64,000 nucleotides of DNA from a bacterium (GCA_040755755.1 JBFLZW010000012.1:1-64000); one strand, 5' to 3'. Positions 37,443-46,816 are shown, numbered from the stretch's first letter. The notes: generated from the letters alone by a model not told the origin. Translations and numbers: made by a program.

Positions 37443-37931
37443 ATGAGGGTTGGTCTGGGATTTGATGTACATCCTCTGGTGTCGGGAAGAAAGCTGATTC
37501 TTGGCGGAGTCGAGATTCCTCATGCACTCGGACTGCTGGGGCATTCAGATGCGGATGTTCTTATTCATGCCCTGTGTGATGCGCTTTTGGGTGCCCTGGG
37601 TGAGGGAGATATCGGCGAGCATTTTCCCGATACGGATGCCCGCTATAAGGATATTCCCAGTACCCGGCTGCTGCAATCGGTTCTGGCCTTAATGCGGTCA
37701 CGGAAGTACCGCATCATGAATTGTGATCTGGTTATTATCGCTAATCATCCCAGATTGTCTCCCTATAAAGAAGATATAAAAAAGTCGCTGGCCCGGGAGT
37801 TGGGGGTTACGGAATTCCAGGTAAATATCAAGGCCTCGACAACCAATGGATTACCCTTGTGGGGCAGCCAGGAGGGAATAGCGGCCTATAGTGTGGTTTT
37901 ATTGGAAGAGTATTTGGAAAAGGAACCCTAG
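37443..37931 (+). CDS. ispF: 2-C-methyl-D-erythritol 2,4-cyclodiphosphate synthase
   Basis: IspF forms the cyclic diphosphate in the MEP pathway. The 162-aa product shows metal ligands Asp8 and His10 in GFDVHPL and a His in LLGHSDADVLIHA, plus IKASTTNGLPLWGSQEGIAAYSV. The ATG follows the ispD stop by 1 bp, and the last base of its own TAG is the first base of the gltX GTG. Confidence 0.97.
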   Translation: MRVGLGFDVHPLVSGRKLILGGVEIPHALGLLGHSDADVLIHALCDALLGALGEGDIGEHFPDTDARYKDIPSTRLLQSVLALMRSRKYRIMNCDLVIIANHPRLSPYKEDIKKSLARELGVTEFQVNIKASTTNGLPLWGSQEGIAAYSVVLLEEYLEKEP

Positions 37932-39403
37932 TGGAAAAGATACGAGTAAGATTTGCACCCAGTCCAACCGGGTATCTGCATATCGGCAATGCCAGAACCG
38001 CTCTGTTCAATTGGCTGTTTGCCCGGCATTCCGGAGGGACATTCATTCTGAGGATTGAAGATACCGATACTGACCGGCACGTGGCCGAAGCCGAAGGACT
38101 GATCCTCCAGGACCTGGCATGGCTGGGGCTGGACTGGGATGAAGGCCCGGACAAGGGAGGAGAGTACGGCCCTTACCGGCAATCGGACCGGCTGAAAATT
38201 TATCAGGATTATGCACGAAAGCTCGTGGACTCAGGACGGGCGTACCATTGCTACTGCACACCGCAGGAGCTTGAAGATTCACGGCAGGCGATGCTCAGCC
38301 AGGGCCAGACGCCGCGATATGACGGCAGGTGCCTGCACCTTTCCGAGGAGCAGAAAAGATCTTTTGAGCAGGAGGGCAGGCGGCCTTCGGTGCGGTTTCG
38401 GGTGCTTGAGGATACGGTGGTGGTCAAAGACCTGATTCGCGGTGAGGTGTCGTTCGACGGCCAGACGATCGGGGATTTTATTATCCTGCGCTCGGATGGC
38501 CGGGCAGCGTACAACTTTGCGGTGGTCATCGATGATATCCTGATGAAGATTACCCATGTTTTGCGCGGTGAGGATCATCTGTCCAATACCCCCCGGCAGG
38601 TATTGATTTATCAGGCCCTTGGAGCGGTCCCACCGCAATTCGGGCATATGCCGATGATTCTTGGGCCTGACCGTACGCGCCTGAGCAAGCGGCATGGGGC
38701 AACGTCGGTCATCAGCTACCGGGAAAAAGGGTACCTTCCGGAAGCAATCAGTAACTACCTGACTCTTCTGGGATGGTCCTCCCCTGACGAAAAGGAAATC
38801 CTTCCGAAAGAGGAATTGATCCGTAAATTTACGGCTGACCGGATTAACAAAAGTGCAGCTATCTTTGACCTGACCAAGCTCAACTGGATGAACGGATGCT
38901 ATATCCGGGAAGCTGAACCGGGTCGGATTACCCGGCTGAGCATCCCCTTCTTGCAGGAGCGGGGCTATGTGGCACAGAATCCATCGCCGGAGGATATGCC
39001 CCGCATCAGGGAGATTGTGGCTTCGCTCCAGAGCAAGATGTCATATCTTGCGGAAGTGGCTGACCTTGCGGCTGTGTATTTCGAGGATAAGCCTTCCGTT
39101 GATAAGGAGAGCCAAATCTGGCTGAAAACCCCTGAGTCGATCGCAGTTATCCAGGCACTGGCGGAAGTGCTTGAGAACTCCTCGATCGAGGAATCGGCAG
39201 ATGGCCATGCGGTAATCGAAAAAGTCCAGAAGAAAACCGGCCAGAAGGGGAAAAAGCTGTATATGCCCATCCGGGTTGCATTGACAGGGAAAACCGGAGG
39301 GCCGGAGATGGTGGCAATTTTTTCTCTTGTAGGGCGAGACCGCTGCCTGCGCAGGGTCAGGCACGTTCTATCGCTGGTGGAGCAAGTGACAAGTCATGAG
39401 TGA
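37931..39403 (+). CDS. gltX: glutamyl-tRNA synthetase
   Basis: A 490-aa class I synthetase starting at GTG (37931), overlapping ispF by 1 bp. HIGH is in PSPTGYLHIGNARTALFN and KMSKS is RLSKRHG. A CYC and downstream YDGRC segment may form a zinc site as in bacterial GluRS. Without gatCAB or glnS in view I cannot tell whether it is discriminating. It overlaps cysS by 8 bp. Confidence 0.97.
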   Translation: MEKIRVRFAPSPTGYLHIGNARTALFNWLFARHSGGTFILRIEDTDTDRHVAEAEGLILQDLAWLGLDWDEGPDKGGEYGPYRQSDRLKIYQDYARKLVDSGRAYHCYCTPQELEDSRQAMLSQGQTPRYDGRCLHLSEEQKRSFEQEGRRPSVRFRVLEDTVVVKDLIRGEVSFDGQTIGDFIILRSDGRAAYNFAVVIDDILMKITHVLRGEDHLSNTPRQVLIYQALGAVPPQFGHMPMILGPDRTRLSKRHGATSVISYREKGYLPEAISNYLTLLGWSSPDEKEILPKEELIRKFTADRINKSAAIFDLTKLNWMNGCYIREAEPGRITRLSIPFLQERGYVAQNPSPEDMPRIREIVASLQSKMSYLAEVADLAAVYFEDKPSVDKESQIWLKTPESIAVIQALAEVLENSSIEESADGHAVIEKVQKKTGQKGKKLYMPIRVALTGKTGGPEMVAIFSLVGRDRCLRRVRHVLSLVEQVTSHE

Positions 39404-40835
39404 AATTCGGATCTATAATACCTTAACCGGCCAGAAAGAAAAATTCCATCCCCTGGTTCCGGGAAAGATCGGGATGTATGTCTGCGGAGTAACGGTCTAC
39501 GATCATTGCCACATCGGCCATGCACGTGGAGCAATGATCTTTGACGTTATCCGGCGTTATCTGGAGTACCGGGGATTTGCCGTAAACTACATCCGCAACA
39601 TTACCGATATCGACGACAAGATCATCAAGCGGGCTCAGGAAGAGGGATGCACGGCCCAGGAGATAGCCCAGAAGTACACTGCCGATTACTGCCAGGATAT
39701 GGAGTATTTGGGAGTCAGGCCAGCGAGCAGGGAGCCGAAGGCTACTGAGCACATCACGGACATCGTCGATTTGATCAGGCGTCTTGAGGAGCGGGGATAT
39801 GCTTATCGGGTCGAGGGTGATGTGTACTTTGACATCAGAAAGTTTTCCGATTATGGCAGGCTCTCCAAGAGAAGCCTGGACAGTATGCAGGCCGGGGCCA
39901 GGGTAGAGGTCGATACCCGGAAGAAAGACCCGCTCGATTTTGCCCTCTGGAAGAGTGCCAAAGAGGGTGAGCCTGCCTGGGAAAGCCCCTGGGGACCGGG
40001 GCGTCCGGGGTGGCACATCGAGTGCTCGGCCATGTCGATGAAGCATCTTGGTGAAACCTTCGACCTTCACGGCGGAGGGGAGGATCTGATCTTTCCCCAC
40101 CACGAGAATGAAATCGCCCAGTCTGAGGCTGCTACGGGAAAGCCCTTTGTCCGCTATTGGCTGCATAATGGCTTTGTGAACATTAACCAGGAGAAGATGT
40201 CAAAATCCCTGAAGAATTTTTTCACCATCAAGGAAGTCCTGGCCCGGTACAGCAGTGAAGCCCTGCGCTTGTTTCTGCTGTCCACCCACTACCGCAGCCC
40301 GATCAATTTCACCGATGCAGGGCTGACCGATGCGGCCAGAGCGCTTGAGCGGGTTTATAATACCTTTGACACGGTGGAGCAGCTTTTGAAGGGCAGGAGT
40401 CAGGAGTCAGGAGTCAGGAGCCAGGAGCCGGGAGTGATGAACAACCTGAGATCCTCCTTTGAAAGCGCGATGGACGACGATTTTAATACGGCTGAAGCCA
40501 TTGGCAGACTATTTGAGGGAGTGAAGGAAGTGAATATCTTTATCCAGGATCACCCCTCGATGGATGATGACCAAAGGCGCTGTTTGCGGGAGATGGTGGA
40601 TATTATCAAAGAACTGGGTGGTGTCCTGGGACTTTTCCAGCAATCCGAAGCTCTAACCAAATCAGCCGATGATGATAACATGGTTAATGATTTAATGAAA
40701 ATTATCCTGGAGATTCGCAATACCTGCCGGGCTAAAAAAGAATGGGCTTTGGCTGATCAGATCCGCTCGCTGTTGCAGGAAAAAGGAATTACGATTGAGG
40801 ACCGCAAGGAAGGAACGGTTTGGAAGAGGAAATAA
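39396..40835 (+). CDS. cysS: cysteinyl-tRNA synthetase
   Basis: A 479-aa class I synthetase. HIGH is in CGVTVYDHCHIGHARGAM with the zinc-ligand Cys just before it; KMSKS is KMSKSLKNF. Around residues 333-347 the sequence GRSQESGVRSQEPGV is foreign to the family and is encoded by the GGAGTCAGGAG repeat. It lies between the catalytic core and the DALR-type helical domain (AMDDDFNTAEAIG), so the reading frame and all active-site motifs are kept. The start overlaps gltX. Confidence 0.97.
   Translation: MSEIRIYNTLTGQKEKFHPLVPGKIGMYVCGVTVYDHCHIGHARGAMIFDVIRRYLEYRGFAVNYIRNITDIDDKIIKRAQEEGCTAQEIAQKYTADYCQDMEYLGVRPASREPKATEHITDIVDLIRRLEERGYAYRVEGDVYFDIRKFSDYGRLSKRSLDSMQAGARVEVDTRKKDPLDFALWKSAKEGEPAWESPWGPGRPGWHIECSAMSMKHLGETFDLHGGGEDLIFPHHENEIAQSEAATGKPFVRYWLHNGFVNINQEKMSKSLKNFFTIKEVLARYSSEALRLFLLSTHYRSPINFTDAGLTDAARALERVYNTFDTVEQLLKGRSQESGVRSQEPGVMNNLRSSFESAMDDDFNTAEAIGRLFEGVKEVNIFIQDHPSMDDDQRRCLREMVDIIKELGGVLGLFQQSEALTKSADDDNMVNDLMKIILEIRNTCRAKKEWALADQIRSLLQEKGITIEDRKEGTVWKRK
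40393..40436 (+). repeat. in-frame GGAGTCAGGAG repeat inside cysS
   Basis: Four to five GGAGTCA/GGAGCCA units in tandem are translated as part of cysS. Outside the gene, related repeats lie at 5752-5786 and 8300-8376. Confidence 0.85.
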
Positions 40836-40881
40836 AGAAGCATACAAAAAGATGGCCTGATCAAGTACTCATAGGAATTGC

Positions 40882-41637
40882 ATGGCCGATACCCTGATCT
40901 ACGGAAGAAATAGTGTTCTGGAAGCTCTGCTGGCAGGAAATCGGAAAATCACCGGCCTGGTAGTATCCGAAACCGCTGGCAGCCGGAAAATAGAAGAAAT
41001 AAAAAAGCTCGCCTCCCGGCAGGGAATCGCGGTTCAGTACCGAACGCGCAGGGAGATGGATGAGCTGTGCGGCAGCGGGCAGCATCAGGGAGTGGCAGTA
41101 TTTATCGAGCAGATGCGAGAGTCCGACCTTGACGACATCCTCGATCATGCCGCCCGCAAAAGGGAAGCACCCTTCCTGCTGGTGCTCGACCGGGTGGAGG
41201 ATCCGCGAAATCTGGGGTCGCTGATCCGCACGGGTGAGGCTGCGGGGCTGCACGGGGTGATTATTTCAAAGCACGAGAGCTGCGGGCTGACACCTGCCGT
41301 AGCCAAGGCGGCCAGTGGTGCGCTTGAGTATGTGCCGGTTGTTCAGGTATCGAACCTGGCCATGACCTGTGAAAAATTAAAGAAAATGGGTGTCTGGCTT
41401 TTTGGGGCCAAAGCACAGGAAGGGCGCTCCTGGAGTCAGGCTGATTTTACCCTGCCTCTTGCCCTCCTTTTGGGGAGTGAAGGAAAAGGTTTAAAAAACA
41501 TACTGGAAAAAAAATGTGATTTTTTTGTCTCTTTGCCCATGAGAGGGCACATTTCTTCACTGAATGTTTCGGTAGCTGGTGCGATTCTCATGTATGAAGT
41601 TGTAAGGCAAAGAAATTGGCAGAAATTGGTAGGTTGA
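40882..41637 (+). CDS. rlmB: 23S rRNA (guanosine-2'-O)-methyltransferase, TrmH/RlmB family
   Basis: A 251-aa SpoU-family methyltransferase. The N-terminal substrate-binding domain (YGRNSVLEALLAGNRKI) is followed by the knotted SAM domain with DRVEDPRNLGSLIRTGEAAG, LLGSEGKGL and LNVSVAGAILMYEVVRQR. It probably methylates a guanosine of 23S rRNA; the exact nucleotide is inferred from the family. AGGA lies 6 nt before the ATG. The -35 box of the next promoter overlaps its last codons. Confidence 0.93.
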   Translation: MADTLIYGRNSVLEALLAGNRKITGLVVSETAGSRKIEEIKKLASRQGIAVQYRTRREMDELCGSGQHQGVAVFIEQMRESDLDDILDHAARKREAPFLLVLDRVEDPRNLGSLIRTGEAAGLHGVIISKHESCGLTPAVAKAASGALEYVPVVQVSNLAMTCEKLKKMGVWLFGAKAQEGRSWSQADFTLPLALLLGSEGKGLKNILEKKCDFFVSLPMRGHISSLNVSVAGAILMYEVVRQRNWQKLVG

Positions 41638-41662
41638 CAAAGATTATCATTTATAGTACAAT
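41634..41662 (+). promoter_or_regulatory. sigma-70 promoter for the tRNA-tuf operon
   Basis: TTGACA (41634-41639) overlaps the rlmB stop codon; TACAAT (41657-41662) follows after 17 bp. It lies about 85 bp upstream of the first tRNA and probably drives the tRNA-Thr-Tyr-Gly-Thr-tuf transcript. Confidence 0.8.
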
Positions 41663-41746
41663 CAAATCTACGCTCAATAGCGCTTATTTGTCTTAATTCA
41701 GCATTGACTTATAAGTGTTTAATGAATAGTATGTTCGTTCATTGTC

Positions 41747-41819
41747 GCTGGCGTAGCTCAGTCGGTAGAGCGGCTGATTTGTAATCAGCAAGTCGGGGGT
41801 TCAAGTCCCTTCGCCAGCT
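41747..41819 (+). tRNA. tRNA-Thr(TGT)
   Basis: Acceptor GCTGGCG/CGCCAGC; anticodon stem GCTGA/TCAGC around loop TTTGTAA (anticodon TGT); T loop TTCAAGT. First tRNA of a Thr-Tyr-Gly-Thr-tuf cluster with the same order as E. coli thrU-tyrU-glyT-thrT-tufB. Confidence 0.94.
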
Positions 41820-41841
41820 TCTCTTGACAAGAATCAAAAAT

Positions 41842-41923
41842 GGTGGGGTTCCCGAGCGGCCAAAGGGATCAGACTGTAAATCTGACGGCGATGCCTTCGG
41901 AGGTTCGAATCCTCCCCCCACCA
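41842..41923 (+). tRNA. tRNA-Tyr(GTA)
   Basis: An 82-nt class II tRNA with a long variable arm. Acceptor GGTGGGG/CCCCACC; anticodon stem TCAGA/TCTGA around loop CTGTAAA (anticodon GTA). Confidence 0.94.
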
Positions 41924-41939
41924 CTTTTGTTAAATATGA

Positions 41940-42016
41940 GCGGGAATAGCTCAGTTGGCTAGAGCATCAGCCTTCCAAGTTGAGGGTCGCGGGTTCGAAT
42001 CCCGTTTCCCGCTCCA
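41940..42016 (+). tRNA. tRNA-Gly(TCC)
   Basis: Acceptor GCGGGAA/TTCCCGC; loop CTTCCAA (anticodon TCC); T arm GCGGG-TTCGAAT-CCCGT. Unlike the other tRNAs here, CCA appears to be encoded (42014-42016). Confidence 0.94.
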
Positions 42017-42035
42017 GATTTTCAGTTACTGCCTG

Positions 42036-42108
42036 GCCCACGTAGCTCAGTCGGCGGAGCACTTCCTTGGTAAGGAAGAGGTCACCGGTTCAAATCCGGT
42101 CGTGGGCT
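42036..42108 (+). tRNA. tRNA-Thr(GGT)
   Basis: Acceptor GCCCACG/CGTGGGC; anticodon stem CTTCC/GGAAG around loop TTGGTAA (anticodon GGT). It ends 32 bp before the tuf start codon. Confidence 0.94.
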
Positions 42109-42126
42109 CTAAAGAAAGGAGCGATT

Positions 42127-43340
42127 GGAGGAAATAAGGAATGGCAAAAGAGAAGTATGAAAGGACGAAGCCGCACGTAAATATAGGGACAATCGGGCAC
42201 GTAGATCATGGGAAGACCACCCTGACCTCTGCCATAACCAAGGTATTGGCCAATAAGGGTCTGGCAGAGTATCGGGCCTTTGATCAGATTGACAATGCCC
42301 CCGAGGAAAGAGAGCGGGGGATCACCATTGCCACGGCCCATGTGGAGTATCAGACCGAGAGCCGCCACTATGCTCATGTTGACTGTCCCGGTCATGCAGA
42401 CTATGTGAAGAACATGATCACTGGAGCAGCCCAGATGGATGGGGCCATTCTGGTGGTTTCAGCCGCGGACGGGCCCATGCCTCAGACCAGAGAGCATATT
42501 TTGCTGGCCAGACAGGTTGGTGTGCCCTATATCGTTGTTTTCCTCAACAAAGTGGACATGGTCGATGATGAAGAGCTGCTTGAGCTGGTAGAGCTTGAGG
42601 TCAGAGAGCTGCTGAGCCAGTATGAGTTTCCCGGAGACGAGATTCCGGTAGTCAGAGGCTCTGCTCTGAAGGCGGGAGAGTGTGGCTGCGGCAAAGATGG
42701 CTGCCCCAATTGCAAGGTGGTCTATGACCTGATGAAGGCAGTGGATGAGTATATCCCCCTTCCCAAGCGGGATATCGATAAACCCTTCCTGATGCCGGTA
42801 GAGGATGTGTTCAGCATTTCGGGGCGTGGAACTGTGGCTACCGGCAGAGTAGAGCGGGGCGTTATCAGAGTGGGCGAGGAAGTGGAAATCGTCGGCATCA
42901 AGGAAACGCAAAAGACGGTGGCCACCGGGGTTGAGATGTTCAGAAAGCTGCTGGACGAGGGGCAGGCTGGAGACAACATCGGGGTTCTGCTGCGGGGCAA
43001 GAAGCGGGAAGAAATCGAGCGGGGAATGGTTTTGGCCAAACCGGGCAGCATCACTCCGCATACCAAATTCAAAGCCCAGGTGTACGTACTGTCCAAAGAA
43101 GAAGGCGGAAGGCATACCCCGTTTTTTAATGGTTATCGGCCTCAGTTTTTTGTGCGGACAACGGATGTGACCGGAACCGTTCAATTGCCGGAAGGTGTGG
43201 AAATGGTTATGCCGGGCGATAATGTTGTGATCGTCGGCGAGCTGATTACTCCGATCGCCCTGGAAAAAGAGATGCGCTTTGCCATCCGGGAAGGCGGCAG
43301 GACCGTGGGTGCCGGCGTTGTCAGTGAGATCATCGAATAA
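42127..43340 (+). repeat. tuf direct repeat, copy 1 (1214 bp)
   Basis: From the ribosome binding site (GGAGGAAATAAGG) through the TAA this segment appears identical to 57949-59162; the sequences differ on the first base outside each end. Confidence 0.93.
42141..43340 (+). CDS. tuf: elongation factor Tu, copy 1
   Basis: EF-Tu delivers aminoacyl-tRNA to the ribosome. The 399-aa product has G1 [11 protein letters not shown]3 DCPGHADY and G4 NKVD. At residues 181-191 a [11 protein letters not shown] segment gives four cysteines (CxCx4CxxC) in the G domain where many EF-Tu proteins have an acidic stretch; similar inserts exist in some other bacteria. AAGGA and GGAGG lie upstream. The gene closes the tRNA cluster. 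Protein and DNA match copy 2 at 57963. Confidence 0.98.
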   Translation: MAKEKYERTKPHVNIGTIGHVDHGKTTLTSAITKVLANKGLAEYRAFDQIDNAPEERERGITIATAHVEYQTESRHYAHVDCPGHADYVKNMITGAAQMDGAILVVSAADGPMPQTREHILLARQVGVPYIVVFLNKVDMVDDEELLELVELEVRELLSQYEFPGDEIPVVRGSALKAGECGCGKDGCPNCKVVYDLMKAVDEYIPLPKRDIDKPFLMPVEDVFSISGRGTVATGRVERGVIRVGEEVEIVGIKETQKTVATGVEMFRKLLDEGQAGDNIGVLLRGKKREEIERGMVLAKPGSITPHTKFKAQVYVLSKEEGGRHTPFFNGYRPQFFVRTTDVTGTVQLPEGVEMVMPGDNVVIVGELITPIALEKEMRFAIREGGRTVGAGVVSEIIE

Positions 43341-43408
43341 ATTTTAAGCAGGTGAAATCGTGGAATCGCAACGAAGCTGATTCTCAACCACAAGGGACAG
43401 GATAAGGA

Positions 43409-43558
43409 ATGAGAGATATCGTAATTTTGGCTTGTTCGGAGTGCAAACACAGAAATTATAACACCACCAGGAATAAGAAAAAGACTCCGAATAAACTTGA
43501 GATAAAGAAGTATTGTCGATTCTGTCGATCCCATACTGTTCATCGAGAAACGAAGTAG
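43409..43558 (+). CDS. rpmG: 50S ribosomal protein L33
   Basis: A 49-aa ribosomal protein, [17 protein letters not shown]..., with CSEC and CRFC supplying four zinc-ligand cysteines. ATAAGGA precedes the ATG. It lies in the conserved tuf-rpmG-tRNA-Trp-secE-nusG order. The last two bases of its TAG stop are also the first two bases of tRNA-Trp. Confidence 0.95.
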   Translation: MRDIVILACSECKHRNYNTTRNKKKTPNKLEIKKYCRFCRSHTVHRETK

Positions 43559-43630
43559 GCCAGTAGCTCTAACGGCTAGAGCACCGGACTCCAAATCCGG
43601 GGGTTGGGGGTTCGAATCCCTCCTGGCCTG
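43557..43630 (+). tRNA. tRNA-Trp(CCA)
   Basis: Acceptor AGGCCAG/CTGGCCT; anticodon loop CTCCAAA with anticodon CCA inside stem CCGGA/TCCGG; T arm GGGGG-TTCGAAT-CCCTC. It starts within the rpmG stop codon. CCA is not encoded at the 3' end. Confidence 0.94.
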
Positions 43631-43709
43631 CTGAGTCATTTCTCAGATGACGTCAAGAGAGATAACCATTGCCGTATGAATGAGAACTGATAAGAGCAGG
43701 TAGCGCACG

Positions 43710-43895
43710 ATGATTGGAAAAGCGATTCAGTTTATCAGAGAAGTAAGATTAGAGATGAAGAAAGTCACCTGGCCGAGTAAAGCCGAGGTAACAAGCTCAA
43801 CGACTGTGGTTCTGGTGACGACAACAATTATTACTGTTTTTTTATACCTTTGTGACGTAGGGCTGGCACGGGTTATCAGTACGCTGATTAAATAG
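43710..43895 (+). CDS. secE: preprotein translocase subunit SecE
   Basis: A 61-aa single-span SecE. The amphipathic helix with FIREVRLEMKKVTWPSKAEV is the family signature, followed by one transmembrane helix (TTVVLVTTTIITVFLYL). SecE holds the SecYEG channel together. Position before nusG is conserved. Confidence 0.96.
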   Translation: MIGKAIQFIREVRLEMKKVTWPSKAEVTSSTTVVLVTTTIITVFLYLCDVGLARVISTLIK

Positions 43896-44012
43896 AACCT
43901 GAGCAGCTCCGTTTTCTAGGATACCTGGCTTAAGGCAGATTGAAAGTCATGGGATCGAAGAGTTCACGGAAAAGAATCCATGATAGGTTGAAAGGTTGAG
44001 CAAGGGCTAAAC

Positions 44013-44543
44013 ATGGCAAAGGCTTGGTATGTAATACATACCTATTCGGGCTACGAAAATAAAGTCAAGACAAGCATCGAACAGCGGTTGCACCATCTTG
44101 GGATGGGTGAAGTGGTATCTCAGATTCTCATACCAACCGAAGATGTTTTTGAGCTGAAAAAGGGTCAAAAACACGTCACCAGTAAAAAGTTCTTTCCGGG
44201 GTATATTCTGGCAGAGATGGAGATGAACGATGATATCTGGTACATCATCAAGAATACCCCAAAGGTGACTGGCTTTGTCGGAGCAGGATCAAGGCCGACC
44301 CCGATGAGTGAGAGAGAGGTTGAGACCATCCTGGAGCAGATGCGGACCGGGGCTACACGACCCAAGGCTGAGGTCCTGTTCGGGAAAGGGGAACGGGTCA
44401 AAATCATTGACGGACCGTTTACCAGTTTCACCGGGCAGGTTGATGAGATTAACGAAGACCGGGAAAAGGTACGGGTTCTGGTAAGCATTTTTGGTCGGTC
44501 TACCCCGGTAGAGCTCGATTTTGCACAGGTTGAGAAGATATAA
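44013..44543 (+). CDS. nusG: transcription termination/antitermination protein NusG
   Basis: A 176-aa NusG. The NGN domain ([31 protein letters not shown]) binds RNA polymerase; the C-terminal KOW domain ([18 protein letters not shown]) contacts Rho or S10. Length is normal with no insertion. It leads the rplK-rplA-rplJ-rplL-rpoBC series. Confidence 0.97.
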   Translation: MAKAWYVIHTYSGYENKVKTSIEQRLHHLGMGEVVSQILIPTEDVFELKKGQKHVTSKKFFPGYILAEMEMNDDIWYIIKNTPKVTGFVGAGSRPTPMSEREVETILEQMRTGATRPKAEVLFGKGERVKIIDGPFTSFTGQVDEINEDREKVRVLVSIFGRSTPVELDFAQVEKI

Positions 44544-44570
44544 GATTGCACAGATAGGGAGCATGCATTT

Positions 44571-44996
44571 ATGGCAAAGAAAATAGTTGGCTATGTAAAG
44601 CTTCAGGTTCCGGCAGGGAAAGCGACTCCATCTCCTCCGGTAGGGCCGGCTTTGGGTCAGCATGGTGTGAACATTATGGAGTTTTGCAAAAATTTCAATG
44701 AGCAGACGAGGGGGCGGGAAGGTCTGATTATTCCGGTAGTGGTAACAGTGTATGCGGATCATTCCTTCACTTTTGTCACGAAAACACCTCCGGCCGCTGT
44801 ACTGTTAAAACGGGCTGCTGGAATTGCCAAAGGTTCAGGGACGCCGAATAAAGAGAAAATTGGCAAGGTTACTAAAGAACAGATTAAAGAGATTGCCACG
44901 ACCAAAATGCCTGACTTGAACGCGATTGATATCGATAGTGCCATCAGGATTGTAGAGGGAACGGCCAGAAGCATGGGTATCGAGGTCGTAGGATGA
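44571..44996 (+). CDS. rplK: 50S ribosomal protein L11
   Basis: A 141-aa L11 with [20 protein letters not shown] at the N-terminus and the rRNA-binding C-terminal domain ([20 protein letters not shown]). It forms the GTPase-associated centre stalk base. Eleven-base gap to rplA. Confidence 0.98.
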   Translation: MAKKIVGYVKLQVPAGKATPSPPVGPALGQHGVNIMEFCKNFNEQTRGREGLIIPVVVTVYADHSFTFVTKTPPAAVLLKRAAGIAKGSGTPNKEKIGKVTKEQIKEIATTKMPDLNAIDIDSAIRIVEGTARSMGIEVVG

Positions 44997-45006
44997 TGGA
45001 GGGGCA

Positions 45007-45711
45007 ATGAACGCGGGAAAGAACTATACCAATGCGGCAAAAAAGATTGATCCATCTAAACGGTACGATCTGGACGAGGCAATGGTAGCTGTTAAGGAAG
45101 CTGCTTTTGCCAAGTTTGACGAGACCGTAGATATGGCTGTCAGACTTGGGGTAAACCCGAAAAAGTCTGATCAGATGGTAAGAGGATCGGTCGTATTGCC
45201 CTACGGCACAGGCAAGAAGGTAAAGATACTGGTTTTCGCTAAGGGAGAGAAGGAAAAGGAGGCACAAGAGGCAGGGGCAGACTATGTAGGAGGAGATGAG
45301 CTGGTTGAGAAGATCAAAGGGGGATGGATGGATTTCGAGCGTGTGGTTGCCACGCCGGATATGATGGGGAGTGTTGGAAAGGTAGGCAAGATTCTCGGTC
45401 CCCGGGGATTGATGCCCAATCCAAAAACCGGGACTGTTACCTTTGACGTTGCCCAGGTAGTAGGTGATATCAAAAAAGGTAAAGTTGATTTTCGGGTTGA
45501 AAAGGCCGGTATTGTCCATGTACCGATCGGCAAGGTTTCGTTCAGCCCGCAGCAGCTTAAGGATAATGCTTCCGCCTTCCTCGAGACTTTAGTCCGTCTC
45601 AAACCTCCTGCTAGCAAAGGCCAGTATCTCAAGGGCATTGCCATTTCCTCAACTATGGGGCCGGGAATACGTTTGGATGCAGCCAAAATCCGAAATGCAT
45701 TCAGAAGGTAA
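45007..45711 (+). CDS. rplA: 50S ribosomal protein L1
   Basis: A 234-aa L1 with the signature [18 protein letters not shown] and an N-terminal [23 protein letters not shown] lies before the ATG. L1 commonly represses its own operon by binding a leader; I did not identify such a site. Confidence 0.98.
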   Translation: MNAGKNYTNAAKKIDPSKRYDLDEAMVAVKEAAFAKFDETVDMAVRLGVNPKKSDQMVRGSVVLPYGTGKKVKILVFAKGEKEKEAQEAGADYVGGDELVEKIKGGWMDFERVVATPDMMGSVGKVGKILGPRGLMPNPKTGTVTFDVAQVVGDIKKGKVDFRVEKAGIVHVPIGKVSFSPQQLKDNASAFLETLVRLKPPASKGQYLKGIAISSTMGPGIRLDAAKIRNAFRR

Positions 45712-45819
45712 TTGAATAAATCCATCAGCCCCTGTAAAGTCAGCAGTCGGGTCGTACACATTTTCACAAAATAATCGCTTTATGTATCTTTACTATTATA
45801 AAGAGGGGTGTGTCAGTCA
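45712..45819 (+). promoter_or_regulatory. L10 leader region
   Basis: The 108-nt gap between rplA and rplJ is where L10-L12 autoregulation usually acts. It contains CCCCTGTAAAGTCAGCAGTCGG-like sequence near 45729-45750, but I could not fold a confident L10-leader structure. Confidence 0.3.
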
Positions 45820-46335
45820 TTGATCAGGACGGAAAAAGAAAAGCAGGTAGATGAAATAGGAGAAAAACTTCAAAGGGCAAAGGCCGCCGTATTCAGTGAC
45901 TTTTGTGGTCTGAAGGTCAAGAATATGGAGGAGCTGAGGCATCGGCTTCGGGAGCAGAAGGTTGAATTTAAAGTATTTAAGAATACTTTAATTCGAAAAG
46001 CTTTCAAAGGACAGGAGGGGATAGATGACTTCCTGCGGAATCCTACAGCTTTGGCCTTTGGTTACGTTGACCCGGCGGCAGTGGCTAAAATTTTAATCAC
46101 CTATGCCAAGGATAATCCTGCCTTAAAGATCAAGGGTGGAGTTGTTGAAGGCAAGGTTATGAATGTTGCCCAGATCACTTCATTGGCTGAGCTTCCGCCG
46201 AGAGAGGTTCTTCTGGCGAAGGTGGTCATGGGCATCCAGTCGCCATTGCGCGGTTTTATGAACGTGCTGAATGGTCCGCTAACTCAATTGGTGATGGTAT
46301 TAAAAGCGATTGAAGAGAAGAAAAAGAGTCAATAG
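45820..46335 (+). CDS. rplJ: 50S ribosomal protein L10
   Basis: A 171-aa L10 forming the stalk with L7/L12. I chose the TTG at 45820 because family members begin at the equivalent of IRTEKEKQVDEI; a GTG at 45808 is in frame but overlaps the GAGGGG ribosome site. KVFKNTLIRKAF and AKVVMGIQSPLRGF are typical. Confidence 0.95.
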   Translation: MIRTEKEKQVDEIGEKLQRAKAAVFSDFCGLKVKNMEELRHRLREQKVEFKVFKNTLIRKAFKGQEGIDDFLRNPTALAFGYVDPAAVAKILITYAKDNPALKIKGGVVEGKVMNVAQITSLAELPPREVLLAKVVMGIQSPLRGFMNVLNGPLTQLVMVLKAIEEKKKSQ

Positions 46336-46370
46336 CTTACTAAAATAATAGATGAAGGGAGATTTTTAAC

Positions 46371-46760
46371 ATGCCAGAGATTACCAGAGAAGCAGTAATT
46401 GATTACATAGCCAATATGACGGTTTTGGAGCTTTCGGAGTTGGTAAAAGAGTTAGAGGGGAAATTCGGTGTTTCCGCGGCTATGGCCCCGATGGGTGTGA
46501 TGGCTGGCGCGGCTGCTCCGGCAGCGGCAGAAGCAAAACAGGAAGAGCAGACTGAATTCACTGTTACTCTGCTCAACGCGGGTGACAAGAAAATTCAGGT
46601 CATCAAAGTAGTCCGGGCTTTGACCGGCCTTGGATTGAAAGAGGCTAAAGACCTCGTTGACGGCGCTCCCAAACCGGTTAAAGAGCATATTCCAAAGGAA
46701 GAAGCTGAAAAAATCAAGGCCGAACTGGAAAAAGAGGGTGCCAAAGTCGAGATTAAATAA
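46371..46760 (+). CDS. rplL: 50S ribosomal protein L7/L12
   Basis: A 129-aa L7/L12 with an N-terminal dimerisation helix pair ([18 protein letters not shown]), an Ala-rich hinge (about 40-60) and the factor-binding C-terminal domain ([20 protein letters not shown]). GAAGGGAG precedes the ATG. Confidence 0.98.
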   Translation: MPEITREAVIDYIANMTVLELSELVKELEGKFGVSAAMAPMGVMAGAAAPAAAEAKQEEQTEFTVTLLNAGDKKIQVIKVVRALTGLGLKEAKDLVDGAPKPVKEHIPKEEAEKIKAELEKEGAKVEIK

Positions 46761-46816
46761 TTAGTTGAAACATTATTCACGATTTATAGTTAGTACCATT
46801 GTTTATAGGAAATTTT

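Noticed and set aside
45712-45819. Clear L10-leader autoregulatory structure
   Set aside because: Position is right but I could not build a convincing fold by eye; listed only at low confidence.
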